From assembly GCA_015655015.1 (NCBI GenBank), contig JAATFV010000023.1, positions 1-64,000 of the forward strand: a stretch of 64,000 nt of DNA, written 5' to 3'. The notes under the pieces are model-generated. The model was not told where the DNA came from. It did no database searches and saw only the letters and a list, made by a program, of their open reading frames with translations. Both the position numbers and the translations under genes were made by a program. Shown here piece after piece: positions 35,885 through 45,152 of this stretch (position 1 is its first letter; each line of letters opens with the position of its first letter). The stretch comes from Chitinophagales bacterium. Its GTDB lineage: Bacteria; Bacteroidota; Bacteroidia; Chitinophagales; Chitinophagaceae.

Positions 35885-38800
35885 ATGATGCAAACCCCCT
35901 CCTTCATCGAAGACCATATCTCCCAGATCCCGGCTTTACAGATCCTGATGAAACTGGGATACAAATATCTCCCACCAGGCGAAGCACTGGAAGCAAGGGG
36001 CAACAGGGGCTCCAATGTGTTACTGGAAACAATATTAAAAACTCAGCTGGCTGCTATCAACAGGATCGAATACAAGGGAAAGGAATTCCCTTTCAGCGAA
36101 GCCAATATCAATACAGCCATCCTGGCCGTACGCGATCTTCCTCTGCAACACGGGTTCCTGGCGGCAAACAGTGCATGTTATGATCTCTTAACATTAGGTA
36201 AGAGCATGGAGCAAACCGTTTTGGGAGACAAAAAGAGCTTTTCGTTTAAATATATAGACTGGGATCATCCCGAAAACAATGTATTTCATGTGACGGAAGA
36301 ATACGCCGTATTGAGGAATGAACGAACAGATACCTACCGGCCCGATATGGTGTTGTTTGTAAACGGTATCCCGGTCGTGGTCATGGAATGCAAGAGCCCG
36401 AGGAACCAACGGGACCCTATCGATCAGGGTATTCAGCAGCACATCCGCAACCAACAGGAAGATGGCATCCAGTCATTATACTATTATTCCAACCTTGTTG
36501 TAAGCCTGGCAGTCAACGAGGCGAAATATGCTACCACGGCAACGGAAAAGGAGTTTTGGAGCGTATGGAAAGAACAGTTCAGGTCCGAAAAAGAGGAACA
36601 GTCTTATATGAAAGCCCTTCAACAGCTTAAAAATGCGTCTTTACCGTATAATGACAGGACCGTTTTGTTCAAGGAGCGGTTTGGACAAGTGCAACATTAC
36701 TTCAAACAGTTGGAACAGGAAGAGCTGGCTATTACCACCCAGGATAAGCTGTTATACAGCCTTTGCCGCAAAGAGAGGTTGCTGGAATTCATCCGTTATT
36801 TTACCCTTTTCGACGAAGGGGTAAAAAAGATAGCCCGTTATCAACAATATTTCGCCGTAAAATGGACCCTCGAACGAGTGGCTGAAATTCAACCCGATGG
36901 GAAAAGGAGGGGAGGGGTTATCTGGCATACCCAGGGAAGCGGTAAATCGCTGACCATGGTTATGCTGGCGCAATTGATCGCAATGGAACCTGGTATCAGG
37001 AATCCCAGGATTGTATTGGTAACGGATCGCATCGACTTGGACAACCAGATAACCGATACTTTTAAAAAGTGCAAAAGAGAAGTGCGGAATGCAGCGACGG
37101 GAGAAAAGCTGATTGAATTATTGGATAGCAACAGCGACGCCATCATCACCACCATCATCAATAAATTTCAGTCAGCCGTCAAAAAAAAGAAGGACGCTTT
37201 TGAAAGCAGCAACATTTTTGTATTGGTAGACGAAAGCCACCGTACCCAATACGGAACTTTTAACGTGACTATGCAACAGATGTTCCCGCAGGCTTGCTAT
37301 ATAGCCTTCACAGGAACCCCTTTACTAAAGAAAGATAGAAGTACCGCTGAAAAATTCGGAGGTATCATACCCGGGACGGTTTACACTATCGCCAATGCAG
37401 TGGAAGATAAAGCCGTAGTGCCGCTCTTATATGAAGGTCGGCATAATATCATGGAAGTGAATGAAAAACCCCTGGATACCTTCTTTGGTTATGTCTCGGA
37501 GCCTTTGACGGAATACGGGAAAAATGCCCTGAAAAGAAAGTTTTCTTCGAGGAATAAGATAGTCCAATCGGCGTCGTTTATCGAAAGTACAGCGTGGGAC
37601 ATAGTCAAACATTTTACAGATAATATACAGGGTACCGGATTTAAGGGCCAATTGGTGGCTCCTAATAAATTGTCGGCCGTCAGATACAGAGAGATGCTTA
37701 AAGAGATCGGACGGGTATCCGTAGATCTGCTGATTTCTCCCCCTGATGATCGGGAAGGGGAAGATGATGCCTTTGAGAAAAATGATGACAAGGTGAAGGC
37801 TTTTTACAAGGCGATGATGGATAAGTATGGCAACCCGGAGAAATATGAAAAGGCAATCATCTACAACTTTAAGAAGCAGGATGATCCTGAGATTATCATC
37901 GTGGTAGATAAACTGCTGACCGGTTTCGATGCGCCCCGCAACCAGGTATTATACCTGACCCGCAATTTGAGAGAGCATAGCCTGCTGCAGGCGATCGCCA
38001 GGGTAAATCGTTTGTATCCCGGAAAGGACTATGGTTATATTATTGACTATTATGGGAATCTGGAGAACTTAGACGATGCATTGCATACCTATGGAGGCCT
38101 GGAAGAATTCAGCCGGGAGGACTTGGCAGGAACGCTGACAAATATCAATAAAGAGATCGAACGCATGCCACAGGCTCTTTCCGAGCTCTGGGATATCTTC
38201 AAAGAGATAAGGAACAAATATGATGAGCCGGCTTATGAGGAGTTGTTGGCCGATGAAGCTAAAAGATATCATTTTTATGACAAGCTGTCTACCTATTTAC
38301 GGTTGTTGAAATTAGCTTTATCCAGCCTGGATTTTAGTAACGATACACCTGCGCAACGTATTGAAAAGTACAAGAAGGATGCTGCGTTCTTCCTGGCGCT
38401 AAGGGTATCTGTCAAAAGACGGTATGCCGACGATCTGGATTACAGGGAGTATGAGCTCCAGGTTCAGAAACTGATCGATAAGCATATTACATCGGATGGG
38501 AATGTATTGAAAGTCACTGACCTTGTAAACATCTTTGATAAAGAAGAGCGGCAGGCAGAATTGGAAAAGATTACAGGAAAGGCCGCTAAGGCAGACCATA
38601 TTGCCAGCAGGACTGTCAGGGCTATACATATTAAAATGAATGAGGACCCTGTGTATTATAGGAAATTGTCGGAAATGATCCGGAAAACTATCGAGGAGTA
38701 TCATCAACAGCGGATAAATGAAGCCGAATACCTGGCTAGAGCCAAGCATTTTGAAAATAGCTTTTTTACTGGTTATAGAGATAATATTCCCAACGACATC

Positions 38801-39124
38801 AAGGACAACCCGACTGCAATAGCATTTTACAACCTGGCTGGGGAGGAATTGAAAGATGGCCTGGCTGAAAAGACCAACAGGACTGAGATCGCACTGAAAA
38901 TTGCAACCGGAATCGATGAAATAGTGAAGGGAAATATATTTGACAATGGAAGACCCGTCGTCGATTGGCAAAAGAATGATGATATAAAGGGGAAAATGAG
39001 AATTGACATAGACGATCTTCTTTTCGAGGTGAAAAATGCTTTCCTCCTGGAAATAGATTTCGGTCAAATAGATCTTCTTATAGAAGAATGCATTAAAGTA
39101 GCAGAGGTAAAATATAGGCATTAA
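35885..39124 (+). CDS. hsdR: Type I restriction endonuclease, motor/nuclease subunit
   Basis: The 1079-residue protein has an N-terminal PD-(D/E)XK nuclease (Asp154 in RPDMVLFVNG, Glu168 and Lys170 in VVVMECKSP) and a superfamily 2 translocase. The translocase has Walker A HTQGSGKS (348-355), the DESH box (449-452), FTGTP, and late motifs LLTGFDAP and QAIARVNRLYPGKDYGYIID. A C-terminal helical region binds HsdM/HsdS. Length is normal for the family. It cuts unmodified DNA after ATP-driven translocation. The stop TAA overlaps the following ATG at 39124 (TAATG), coupling it to the metallopeptidase. An ATG at 35888 is an equivalent start. Confidence 0.97.
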   Translation: MMQTPSFIEDHISQIPALQILMKLGYKYLPPGEALEARGNRGSNVLLETILKTQLAAINRIEYKGKEFPFSEANINTAILAVRDLPLQHGFLAANSACYDLLTLGKSMEQTVLGDKKSFSFKYIDWDHPENNVFHVTEEYAVLRNERTDTYRPDMVLFVNGIPVVVMECKSPRNQRDPIDQGIQQHIRNQQEDGIQSLYYYSNLVVSLAVNEAKYATTATEKEFWSVWKEQFRSEKEEQSYMKALQQLKNASLPYNDRTVLFKERFGQVQHYFKQLEQEELAITTQDKLLYSLCRKERLLEFIRYFTLFDEGVKKIARYQQYFAVKWTLERVAEIQPDGKRRGGVIWHTQGSGKSLTMVMLAQLIAMEPGIRNPRIVLVTDRIDLDNQITDTFKKCKREVRNAATGEKLIELLDSNSDAIITTIINKFQSAVKKKKDAFESSNIFVLVDESHRTQYGTFNVTMQQMFPQACYIAFTGTPLLKKDRSTAEKFGGIIPGTVYTIANAVEDKAVVPLLYEGRHNIMEVNEKPLDTFFGYVSEPLTEYGKNALKRKFSSRNKIVQSASFIESTAWDIVKHFTDNIQGTGFKGQLVAPNKLSAVRYREMLKEIGRVSVDLLISPPDDREGEDDAFEKNDDKVKAFYKAMMDKYGNPEKYEKAIIYNFKKQDDPEIIIVVDKLLTGFDAPRNQVLYLTRNLREHSLLQAIARVNRLYPGKDYGYIIDYYGNLENLDDALHTYGGLEEFSREDLAGTLTNINKEIERMPQALSELWDIFKEIRNKYDEPAYEELLADEAKRYHFYDKLSTYLRLLKLALSSLDFSNDTPAQRIEKYKKDAAFFLALRVSVKRRYADDLDYREYELQVQKLIDKHITSDGNVLKVTDLVNIFDKEERQAELEKITGKAAKADHIASRTVRAIHIKMNEDPVYYRKLSEMIRKTIEEYHQQRINEAEYLARAKHFENSFFTGYRDNIPNDIKDNPTAIAFYNLAGEELKDGLAEKTNRTEIALKIATGIDEIVKGNIFDNGRPVVDWQKNDDIKGKMRIDIDDLLFEVKNAFLLEIDFGQIDLLIEECIKVAEVKYRH

Positions 39125-39825
39125 TGAAGCACTGGATAAAATTTGGGAGTAAGCAGATCGATTTTTCGCTGGAGTACGCTGAACGGAGATCATTAGGCAT
39201 TAAGGTCCATCCCGATGGGAGTGTAGAAGTTTTGGCGCCAGTGGATGCAAAAGAAACAGAGATCATTGATGAGGTCAGGAGGAAGGCGCCTTGGATTCTT
39301 AAGCAGCAGGACCACTTCAGTGACTATGTTCGGATGGCCGCTCCAAGACGGTTTATTAGCGGAGAAACTCATCTGTTACTGGGTAGACAATACAGGCTGA
39401 AGGTGATCGCGGACAACCAGGATACGATAAAAGCCTATCGCGGCCAGATATGGATGTATTCCCGTAACACAAAGCCGGAGACCTTGAAGAAGAGGCTAAA
39501 TGTATGGTATAAGGACAAGGCATTAAGCATATTCAATGAGTTACTGGAAGAAGTGTTTCCTAAATTTAAACGTTACAAAATTGCCAGACCGCCTTTAACG
39601 ATCCGGACGATGACCAGTCGTTGGGGCAGCTGTACCCCCTTAGGAAGGATAATATTGAACATCGATTTGATTAAAACACCCAAGGGCTGTATCGAATATG
39701 TTATTACGCATGAGCTATGCCATCTTGTGTACCATCATCATGGAAAACCATTTCAGGAATTACTGGACAAGATGATGCCTGACCGGCGAAAGTGGAAGGA
39801 AAAGTTAGAATATTGTTTGATTTGA
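39124..39825 (+). CDS. YgjP/DUF45-type zinc metallopeptidase in the restriction operon
   Basis: The 233-residue protein has the DUF45/WLM-like layout: an N-terminal beta region with RRSLGIKVHPDGSVEVLAP, a central MTSRWGSCTPLGRIILNI motif, and the zinc site HELCHLVYHHH (His196, Glu197, His200 and a third ligand His206). It is cytosolic, without a signal or membrane helix. It starts at the A of the hsdR stop codon (one-base overlap), so translation is coupled. Such peptidases recur at the end of type I restriction operons; proteolytic control of HsdR is a possible, unproven, role here. Confidence 0.9.
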   Translation: MKHWIKFGSKQIDFSLEYAERRSLGIKVHPDGSVEVLAPVDAKETEIIDEVRRKAPWILKQQDHFSDYVRMAAPRRFISGETHLLLGRQYRLKVIADNQDTIKAYRGQIWMYSRNTKPETLKKRLNVWYKDKALSIFNELLEEVFPKFKRYKIARPPLTIRTMTSRWGSCTPLGRIILNIDLIKTPKGCIEYVITHELCHLVYHHHGKPFQELLDKMMPDRRKWKEKLEYCLI

Positions 39826-39860
39826 TACCCTTTTTTCCTATAAAGTGTGAAGGAGAAACC

Positions 39861-41579
39861 TCATTCATCCGGATCCAGCTGCAATTTTTTTATCCTGGAA
39901 ACAACCGAACCGGTGGTTCTTTCCAGAACTTTCGCCAGATCTTTGACCGAGCTGCCTTTCTGAAACAGCGCTGCCAGCTTTTTATCTTCCTCCTTTGACC
40001 AGGGGGCATACGCGCTTTTATTTTTCTCTCTGACCGATTGATAATTATAGTTTTTCCCGGCAGGCTTTTCTGACTTTTTTTTATTCGAAAAGATTTTAAT
40101 TCCCTTTCCCTTCGAAGGCTCCGGCACGATCTCCTCTGAAATGTACAGCTCACTTTTTGTCCTGGTCACCGCCACATATAACAGGTTCACTTCTTCCGCT
40201 AATTTTGCCATGCCGGCAGCCTCCTGCTCATCAGCCAGATCGAGGATCTTCTCTTCCGTGATGAAGTCGTCCGCCAGTGTCACTTCGTCGTATTCCATTC
40301 CTTTGCAGCGATGTACCGTTGAAAAGATCATGTCCGCCTTGTCCTTGTCATCGTGATCCAGATGACACTCTTTTAATTTTTTTATATACCCGGGAATCTT
40401 TTTCCCATATTCCTTTACCACTTCCACCAGCATTCGCAGCTGTGAATCACCGGTATTTTCTATATACTCCTCCAGCTCATCCATATCCTTCATGGAGGCG
40501 ATCATTTTATCCCGGATCCATTCCTTTTCACCAGAATAAAGGTTCAGCACATCGTAGATGGAAGCTCCTTCCGACGCATAGGTATAGTTTTCGATCCTCC
40601 CCTCAAAATAAACGGAGCCGATCTCCTTTTTCTCAATTAAAAGCTCGATCGCTTTCACGAGCAGCCCGGCATTCGTCCTGGCAATAACCGCCCTGGTTTT
40701 TATTTTCCCCGGCTTGCCGATTCCCGTGATCTTTATATCGGAGGAGGTTTTTAAATGTCGTTTCCAGCTTACTATCTCTTTGGCCAGCTGAGCGATTTCC
40801 TGGTTGAACCGGAAGCTGGTACTCAGATCGTAGGAAGGATAATCTACTTTCTCCAGGGAGTTCACCGCATATCGCCATCCATAGATCTGTTGGTGGCTGT
40901 CGCCGACTATCACCTTGGTTGCCTTCTGGGAGAGGAAAATATCCAGCATCGCCTCCGATGCATCCTGCCCTTCATCGAAAAGGATCGTATCGAAATACAA
41001 TACCGGTTTGCCAAGCTGGAACTTCTTCAGGTAAAAATCGTGCAGGATCGGAATTTCGCCCTTATTCATTTTATCGAGAAAGAGCCTGGTCTGATGAGAT
41101 ATCTCTTGTTTGAAATTGAGGGCAAACTGTTTGGCAGCAGGGTCATTCACCACTTCCTCATAATTTAATTCCTGGACTTTTGCTTTGTCACTGTTACAGA
41201 AGTACGAAATGAATGCGTTGATATGAGTAGCCAGAATATACTCCGTATGCCTGCCGGTGTAACTATTAAGGCCAAGTATCTCCACTACCTCAGGAGTCTT
41301 GTATCCATCATTTTTAAGGGTATAGTTCGCTCTTCTGACTATCTGGGAATAAGCCAGCGAATGAGCTGTCTCGATTCGTACATTCGCAACTCCTTTTTCA
41401 CTGAACTTCTTCTCTGCTTCCAGTTTCACCGCTTTGTTAAAAGCCAGGTATAATATTTTCTCACCCGGCCGGGCCCTGGCATATTCTATGAGCGTAGTCG
41501 TCTTCCCTGAGCCCGCCACCGCGTTAATTTTAATGTTTCCGGTACTGCCGACGATAGCGATCTGTTCCTTGGTTAACAT
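39861..41579 (-). CDS. UvrD-like superfamily 1 helicase with C-terminal Myb/SANT-like domain
   Basis: The 572-residue protein has SF1 helicase motifs: Walker A AVAGSGKTT (20-28), motif II ILFDEGQDAS (DEGQD 202-206), motif III SHQQIYGWRYA, motif V TVHRCKGMEYDEVTLADD and motif VI LLYVAVTRTKSELYI. It is shorter than UvrD/Rep (about 700) and resembles the compact Fbh1-type group. A basic linker leads to residues ~528-572: PWSKEEDKKLAALFQKGSSV then DLAKVLERTTGSVVSRIKKL, a Myb/SANT-like helix-turn-helix. It converges on the metallopeptidase gene, with 35 bases between the ends, and lies beside the HTH/GNAT pair. Confidence 0.88.
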   Translation of the reverse strand: MLTKEQIAIVGSTGNIKINAVAGSGKTTTLIEYARARPGEKILYLAFNKAVKLEAEKKFSEKGVANVRIETAHSLAYSQIVRRANYTLKNDGYKTPEVVEILGLNSYTGRHTEYILATHINAFISYFCNSDKAKVQELNYEEVVNDPAAKQFALNFKQEISHQTRLFLDKMNKGEIPILHDFYLKKFQLGKPVLYFDTILFDEGQDASEAMLDIFLSQKATKVIVGDSHQQIYGWRYAVNSLEKVDYPSYDLSTSFRFNQEIAQLAKEIVSWKRHLKTSSDIKITGIGKPGKIKTRAVIARTNAGLLVKAIELLIEKKEIGSVYFEGRIENYTYASEGASIYDVLNLYSGEKEWIRDKMIASMKDMDELEEYIENTGDSQLRMLVEVVKEYGKKIPGYIKKLKECHLDHDDKDKADMIFSTVHRCKGMEYDEVTLADDFITEEKILDLADEQEAAGMAKLAEEVNLLYVAVTRTKSELYISEEIVPEPSKGKGIKIFSNKKKSEKPAGKNYNYQSVREKNKSAYAPWSKEEDKKLAALFQKGSSVKDLAKVLERTTGSVVSRIKKLQLDPDE

Positions 41580-41608
41580 GATCCGAATGCCTTTTATTTT
41601 GCCTGTCG

Positions 41609-42136
41609 TTAAAATGAGAATGCCAGTTTCCCTCTTACATTCTTTTTTTCACTATCTATTATACTTTTGTCGTGCTGTAATTCATAAGCGCGTTCTTTTT
41701 CCAATAATCTAAACCACATAAGTGCGGGAAAGTTTCTGTTGGAATGTATCTCTAATCTGAAAATGAGCTTTTCAGTAGGCTTTCGGTGTTTATTAATGAC
41801 CTGGCTTAATTCAGTAGGATTAACATTTATTTCGTCCGCAAATTGATTGTTTTTCTTTTCTAAACGAGTGATATACTCCTTTAGGAAATAACCAAAATAA
41901 TAATTCTTATTGAAAGTGTCCGTCTTCAAATAGTCTTCGATCAAAAACTTTAGTTGCAACAGTTGAGAAATAAGTTTACTCTTTTCGGATTGCTTGTTGG
42001 CTATTTTTTTCCTGAAAGCCCGAAAATCAGAGAGTTGAGCTTCCCTTTCCTGCGGATCTTTGGTTCCGGGAAAAACAATTGACTCTGCAATTTCTTCAGA
42101 TGTGTACTGTTTTTCAATTTCTTTGTAGGATTTCAT
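41609..42136 (-). CDS. HTH (XRE-like) protein, possible antitoxin
   Basis: The 175-residue protein has a charged N-terminal region (1-75, YKEIEKQYTSEEIAESIVFP), a central helix, and an XRE-type helix-turn-helix at about 108-145 (NNQFADEINVNPTELSQVIN then KHRKPTEKLIFRLEIHSN). It starts 73 bases after the GNAT-like gene and ends 29 bases before the helicase, all on the minus strand. Toxin-first gene order with an XRE antitoxin is typical of HigBA-like modules, which is why I suggest an antitoxin role. It could equally be the regulator of the helicase. Confidence 0.6.
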   Translation of the reverse strand: MKSYKEIEKQYTSEEIAESIVFPGTKDPQEREAQLSDFRAFRKKIANKQSEKSKLISQLLQLKFLIEDYLKTDTFNKNYYFGYFLKEYITRLEKKNNQFADEINVNPTELSQVINKHRKPTEKLIFRLEIHSNRNFPALMWFRLLEKERAYELQHDKSIIDSEKKNVRGKLAFSF

Positions 42137-42209
42137 ACTAATTTTAGATTTGTTTATTCAATGGTGAGCATTAAGAACACTGAATAAATCTGCCACGATT
42201 TCATTACTT

Positions 42210-42710
42210 CTAGTCCAGGTATTTTTTGATCAGTTTGCGGGCGCCATCGTCATACAATATCATAAAACCTTCTGGCCGTTTTTCCGTTTTCCAGGGCATG
42301 TGATGAAAACCGTATTTTGCGGGATAGTGGTTTAACAAGGCAGTTTTTGGAGTTGAAAATATACAACCATCATGCCCTCGTTTAAATGATTCCCTGCAAG
42401 CAAAAGCAATCAGGCATCCGCCTATACGGTCAAATTTCTTTTTTGAACCCATATTTTCCGCGGATACCTCTAACAATTCGATCTCGATGGCATTGGTCTC
42501 TTCATCCGTATGATCTATCAAACACATAAGTCCTAAAATTGTGTTGTCTGTGGTCAACCTTAACTTATAAACTTCCCGCTTTTTATATACACTCCAGTCA
42601 AATTTATCGAAACGGTCTTTGTTTTTTTTGATGATCCTGAAATCCCTGGCTGTCAATGGCTCGATGACGGCTTCTGCTTTCTGTCCGGTTGATATATCTT
42701 CCAGTTCCAT
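42210..42710 (-). CDS. GNAT-fold acetyltransferase-like protein, possible toxin
   Basis: The 166-residue protein fits the GNAT pattern: a beta-alpha N-terminal half with TTDNTILGLMCLIDHTDEET, then IELLEVSAENMGSKKKFDRI (motif A region), a helix GGCLIAFACRESFKRGHDGC, and the C-terminal KTALLNHYPAKYGFHHMPWK, which matches the family's N-x-Y-x-x-x-G-F block. The canonical Q/R-x-x-G-x-G/A acetyl-CoA loop is degenerate here (DRIGG). Length fits GNAT toxins such as AtaT/TacT, which acetylate charged tRNAs, but those usually pair with ribbon-helix-helix antitoxins. It precedes the HTH gene by 73 bases. Confidence 0.5.
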   Translation of the reverse strand: MELEDISTGQKAEAVIEPLTARDFRIIKKNKDRFDKFDWSVYKKREVYKLRLTTDNTILGLMCLIDHTDEETNAIEIELLEVSAENMGSKKKFDRIGGCLIAFACRESFKRGHDGCIFSTPKTALLNHYPAKYGFHHMPWKTEKRPEGFMILYDDGARKLIKKYLD

Positions 42711-42795
42711 TCATCTGCATATTTTGTGAACGAATTTACAAAAAAGTAAACTATTTACGAAATTGTACATTTCTTTTCCCTAATTTAGACCCGAT

Positions 42796-42831
42796 AAAAA
42801 AGAAAAGCTATCGCTGGACCTCGGCGATAGC
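42796..42831 (-). terminator. Intrinsic terminator of the small lipoprotein gene
   Basis: On the minus strand GCTATCGC...GCGATAGC forms an 8-bp stem with a 9-base loop followed by TTTTCTTTTTT. It starts just after the stop codon of the 49-residue lipoprotein. Confidence 0.8.
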
Positions 42832-42838
42832 GGCGGGC

Positions 42839-42988
42839 TCATTCATTATACGTCTCCGCGGTCGTGGGAGTAACGGTCGTTACCGGTAATGACGGAGGCG
42901 TTGCCATGGTGGCCGATTGTTCACCGGATGAACAGGCTGTAAGCAGGACTACCAAAAATGTAAGGACTGTAAATACTATCTTTTTCAT
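42839..42988 (-). CDS. Small lipoprotein (49 residues)
   Basis: Reading from ATG at 42988 gives 49 residues with a lipoprotein signal (MKKIVFTVLTFLVVLLTAC, Cys19), then a short Ser/Thr/Pro-rich mature peptide (PPSLPVTTVTPTTAETYNE). The lysine-rich start, hydrophobic core and a terminator directly after the TGA support a real gene. It lies 51 bases downstream of the MFS gene on the same strand, so cotranscription is likely. The function is unknown. It could instead be a truncated larger lipoprotein. Confidence 0.65.
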   Translation of the reverse strand: MKKIVFTVLTFLVVLLTACSSGEQSATMATPPSLPVTTVTPTTAETYNE

Positions 42989-43039
42989 ATTGTTTCTTTT
43001 AGATGTTTTTTGATTATTGGTATTACTATTTTTTATTTG

Positions 43040-44275
43040 TCAGGCATTCCCCTTTTCTGCTTCGCCCTTCAGATGAACCGTTCCTCCGCCATACAGCCGC
43101 TCCTGCAGCTTGAACCCCATAGCTGCGAGTACCAGAACGCCGATGCTGATCAGGGGCAGCTTTTCCACCCCGACGACTTCGATCGCTATACCTCCGGCAA
43201 GAGACCCAAGCGAAAAGCCAAGGTTCCCGGTGGACACGAAAAGACTGCTGGAGAATTCCGGAGCCTCCGGCGAAGAGGCGGTGATCAATGTCTGCCCGAG
43301 CAGGAATCCGCCCGTGTGGATGAAGCCCCATATGACTGCCAGCGTCATGGCCGGATAGAAATGATCAGTGGCCAGGAATAACGCAGTTTGTATAAGGATG
43401 AGTCCTGCCAGAAAGCCCCACACCGTAAGCCCGATGTTCCTGCTCAGCAGCCGGCCGAGCAGCAGATTGCCGAAAACCCCGGCCGTTCCGAACAGCAGCA
43501 GCGTCAGGCTGATATTTCTTCCATCCATATGAACAACCTCCTTCAGGTATTCGACCATATAGCCATAACTCACCGTCATGCCGGAGATGATGAACGTGAC
43601 AATCCCTATGCTCCACCAGGTCTTCGCTTTCTTCAAAATGCTCAGCTGGCTTCCAAAGGATGACCGCTGCCTGACGGGCAGGGAAGGAAGGTATTTCAGC
43701 AGGAATAAGAGGGCCACGAAATTCACCGCCGAGCTTACGATGAAGGCCGCATGCCAGTCGAACTGATCGGTGAAAAGAGCGACGATAGGCACACCCAGCA
43801 CCGTTCCGATACTGATGCCCGAGAATACGATAGAGACGGCCTTCGGCCCTTCACCCGGTTTAGCGGAGAGCGCGGCGGTCGCCATCGCCACTGAAAAGAA
43901 GATGGGATGAAAGAACGCCGGTATGATCCGCGCTATGAGTAGGACCGTAAAGTTCGGCGCCGCCATGGACAATAGGTTGGAGAGCACAAAAACGGCCAGT
44001 ACGATGGAAAGAGCGACTTTCCGGTTAACTCCTGACGCCGCCAGGGTCACAAAGGGCCCGAAGGCGGCAATCACGAGGGCAAACGCGGTTAAAAGCCACC
44101 CAGCCTGCGTTACGCTTACGTGGAACTGCGCGGCGATCTGCGGCAATATCCCGATCACGCCGAATTCGGTCGTAATGATCCCGAAGACGCCGAGTGCAAG
44201 AATATATACGATACGCTTATTGGAAACCGGAGCTTTGGTAACTTCGGCAGTCATGACTGATGAATTCTTTTCCAT
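43040..44275 (-). CDS. MFS transporter (DHA1/AraJ-like efflux family)
   Basis: The 411-residue protein has about 12 predicted membrane helices. The first is ILALGVFGIITTEFGVIGIL, the pattern of sugar/arabinose efflux and drug-H+ antiporters with an acidic residue in helix 1. The loop between helices 2 and 3 has FVTLAASGVNRKVAL, the DHA1-type motif A position, and helix 4 contains FVLSNLLSMAAPNF. Inner membrane location is expected. Substrate is unknown. It is probably controlled by the TetR gene upstream on the same strand (44399-44998), and the small lipoprotein follows. Confidence 0.9.
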   Translation of the reverse strand: MEKNSSVMTAEVTKAPVSNKRIVYILALGVFGIITTEFGVIGILPQIAAQFHVSVTQAGWLLTAFALVIAAFGPFVTLAASGVNRKVALSIVLAVFVLSNLLSMAAPNFTVLLIARIIPAFFHPIFFSVAMATAALSAKPGEGPKAVSIVFSGISIGTVLGVPIVALFTDQFDWHAAFIVSSAVNFVALLFLLKYLPSLPVRQRSSFGSQLSILKKAKTWWSIGIVTFIISGMTVSYGYMVEYLKEVVHMDGRNISLTLLLFGTAGVFGNLLLGRLLSRNIGLTVWGFLAGLILIQTALFLATDHFYPAMTLAVIWGFIHTGGFLLGQTLITASSPEAPEFSSSLFVSTGNLGFSLGSLAGGIAIEVVGVEKLPLISIGVLVLAAMGFKLQERLYGGGTVHLKGEAEKGNA

Positions 44276-44398
44276 ATTGTTTTTTTATTGATGCCCGGGC
44301 ATGAACTGTCCCATGCTGCCAATGCGCAGGCAGTTCACTTCAGGCGTACCTAATTGAATTAAATGATTTACCGGTGTTAATTAAGCAGACAAAAAAAA

Positions 44399-44998
44399 TC
44401 AGGGGGTCATGGAAGTGATGATCCCCGTAATAGCTTCGTGCAGAACAGTCTGATTGATCTCGTCTGACGATCCCTTATGCACCAGGTTAATGGATATCAG
44501 CCCATGCACTACGGACCAGAACGTGAAATACTTGGTACATACCATGTCCTCCGTGGGTTCGGCTTTTTTCATCAGCTGCCGGATGACACCGGTGAACAAG
44601 GCGCTGACCTCTTCTGCCTTCGAAAGCCCTTCCCGCATGGTGCTGCAATTGACCTCCACTCCGAACATTGCCTGGTAGAGCTCTTTTTCGGCAAACGCGA
44701 ACTTCCAATAGGCCAGCCACATGGCCTCTAATTGCCGGACGGGGGTTGGTTGCGCATCTTTTGCCTCCCGTATCTTCGCAGAAAGTAAAAGATACCCGGT
44801 AGCTGAGAGCTCAGCGACCAAAGTCTCCTTGCTGGAAAAATAATCATAAATGACAGGGGCGGTATAGTCGATCTCCTCGGCTATCTTTCGCATATTCAAT
44901 GCCTGCCACCCATCTTGCCGGACGATCTTAAGGGCGGCTGTGAGGATATTACTCCTCGTATTTTCCTTCGACCGCTGTATTCGTTCTTTGCTTCCCAT
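44399..44998 (-). CDS. TetR-family transcriptional regulator
   Basis: I use the ATG at 44998 (199 residues) because the longer frame starts only at TTG. The N-terminal helix-turn-helix domain (about 12-60) reads KENTRSNILTAALKIVRQDG, then ALNMRKIAEEIDYTAPVIYD and YFSSKETLVAEL. The C-terminal part is the variable ligand-binding helical domain. It lies 123 bases upstream of the MFS gene, same strand; such pairs usually have the regulator repress the exporter until a substrate binds. The gap between them contains no strong terminator, so it may be an operon or a separate promoter. Confidence 0.92.
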   Translation of the reverse strand: MGSKERIQRSKENTRSNILTAALKIVRQDGWQALNMRKIAEEIDYTAPVIYDYFSSKETLVAELSATGYLLLSAKIREAKDAQPTPVRQLEAMWLAYWKFAFAEKELYQAMFGVEVNCSTMREGLSKAEEVSALFTGVIRQLMKKAEPTEDMVCTKYFTFWSVVHGLISINLVHKGSSDEINQTVLHEAITGIITSMTP

Positions 44999-45094
44999 AC
45001 TATTTGTTTTTCGATAATGCAAAGCTCCGACGAATTGACCGGTTAGTTATTGTCCTATTTTTCGTTTCTTTTGTATAAATCTTTCAATATGCCC

Positions 45095-45122
45095 ATAAAA
45101 AAAGGCCCCATTAGGGCCCCTT
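45095..45122 (-). terminator. Terminator of the AraC-family gene
   Basis: Minus-strand GGCCC/GGGCC stem with TAATG loop, extended by GC-rich flanks, is followed by TTTTTTT. It lies about 30 bases after the AraC-family stop codon. Confidence 0.75.
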
Positions 45123-45152
45123 TGCATGTTTCGGCTGATAATTATATGACAA

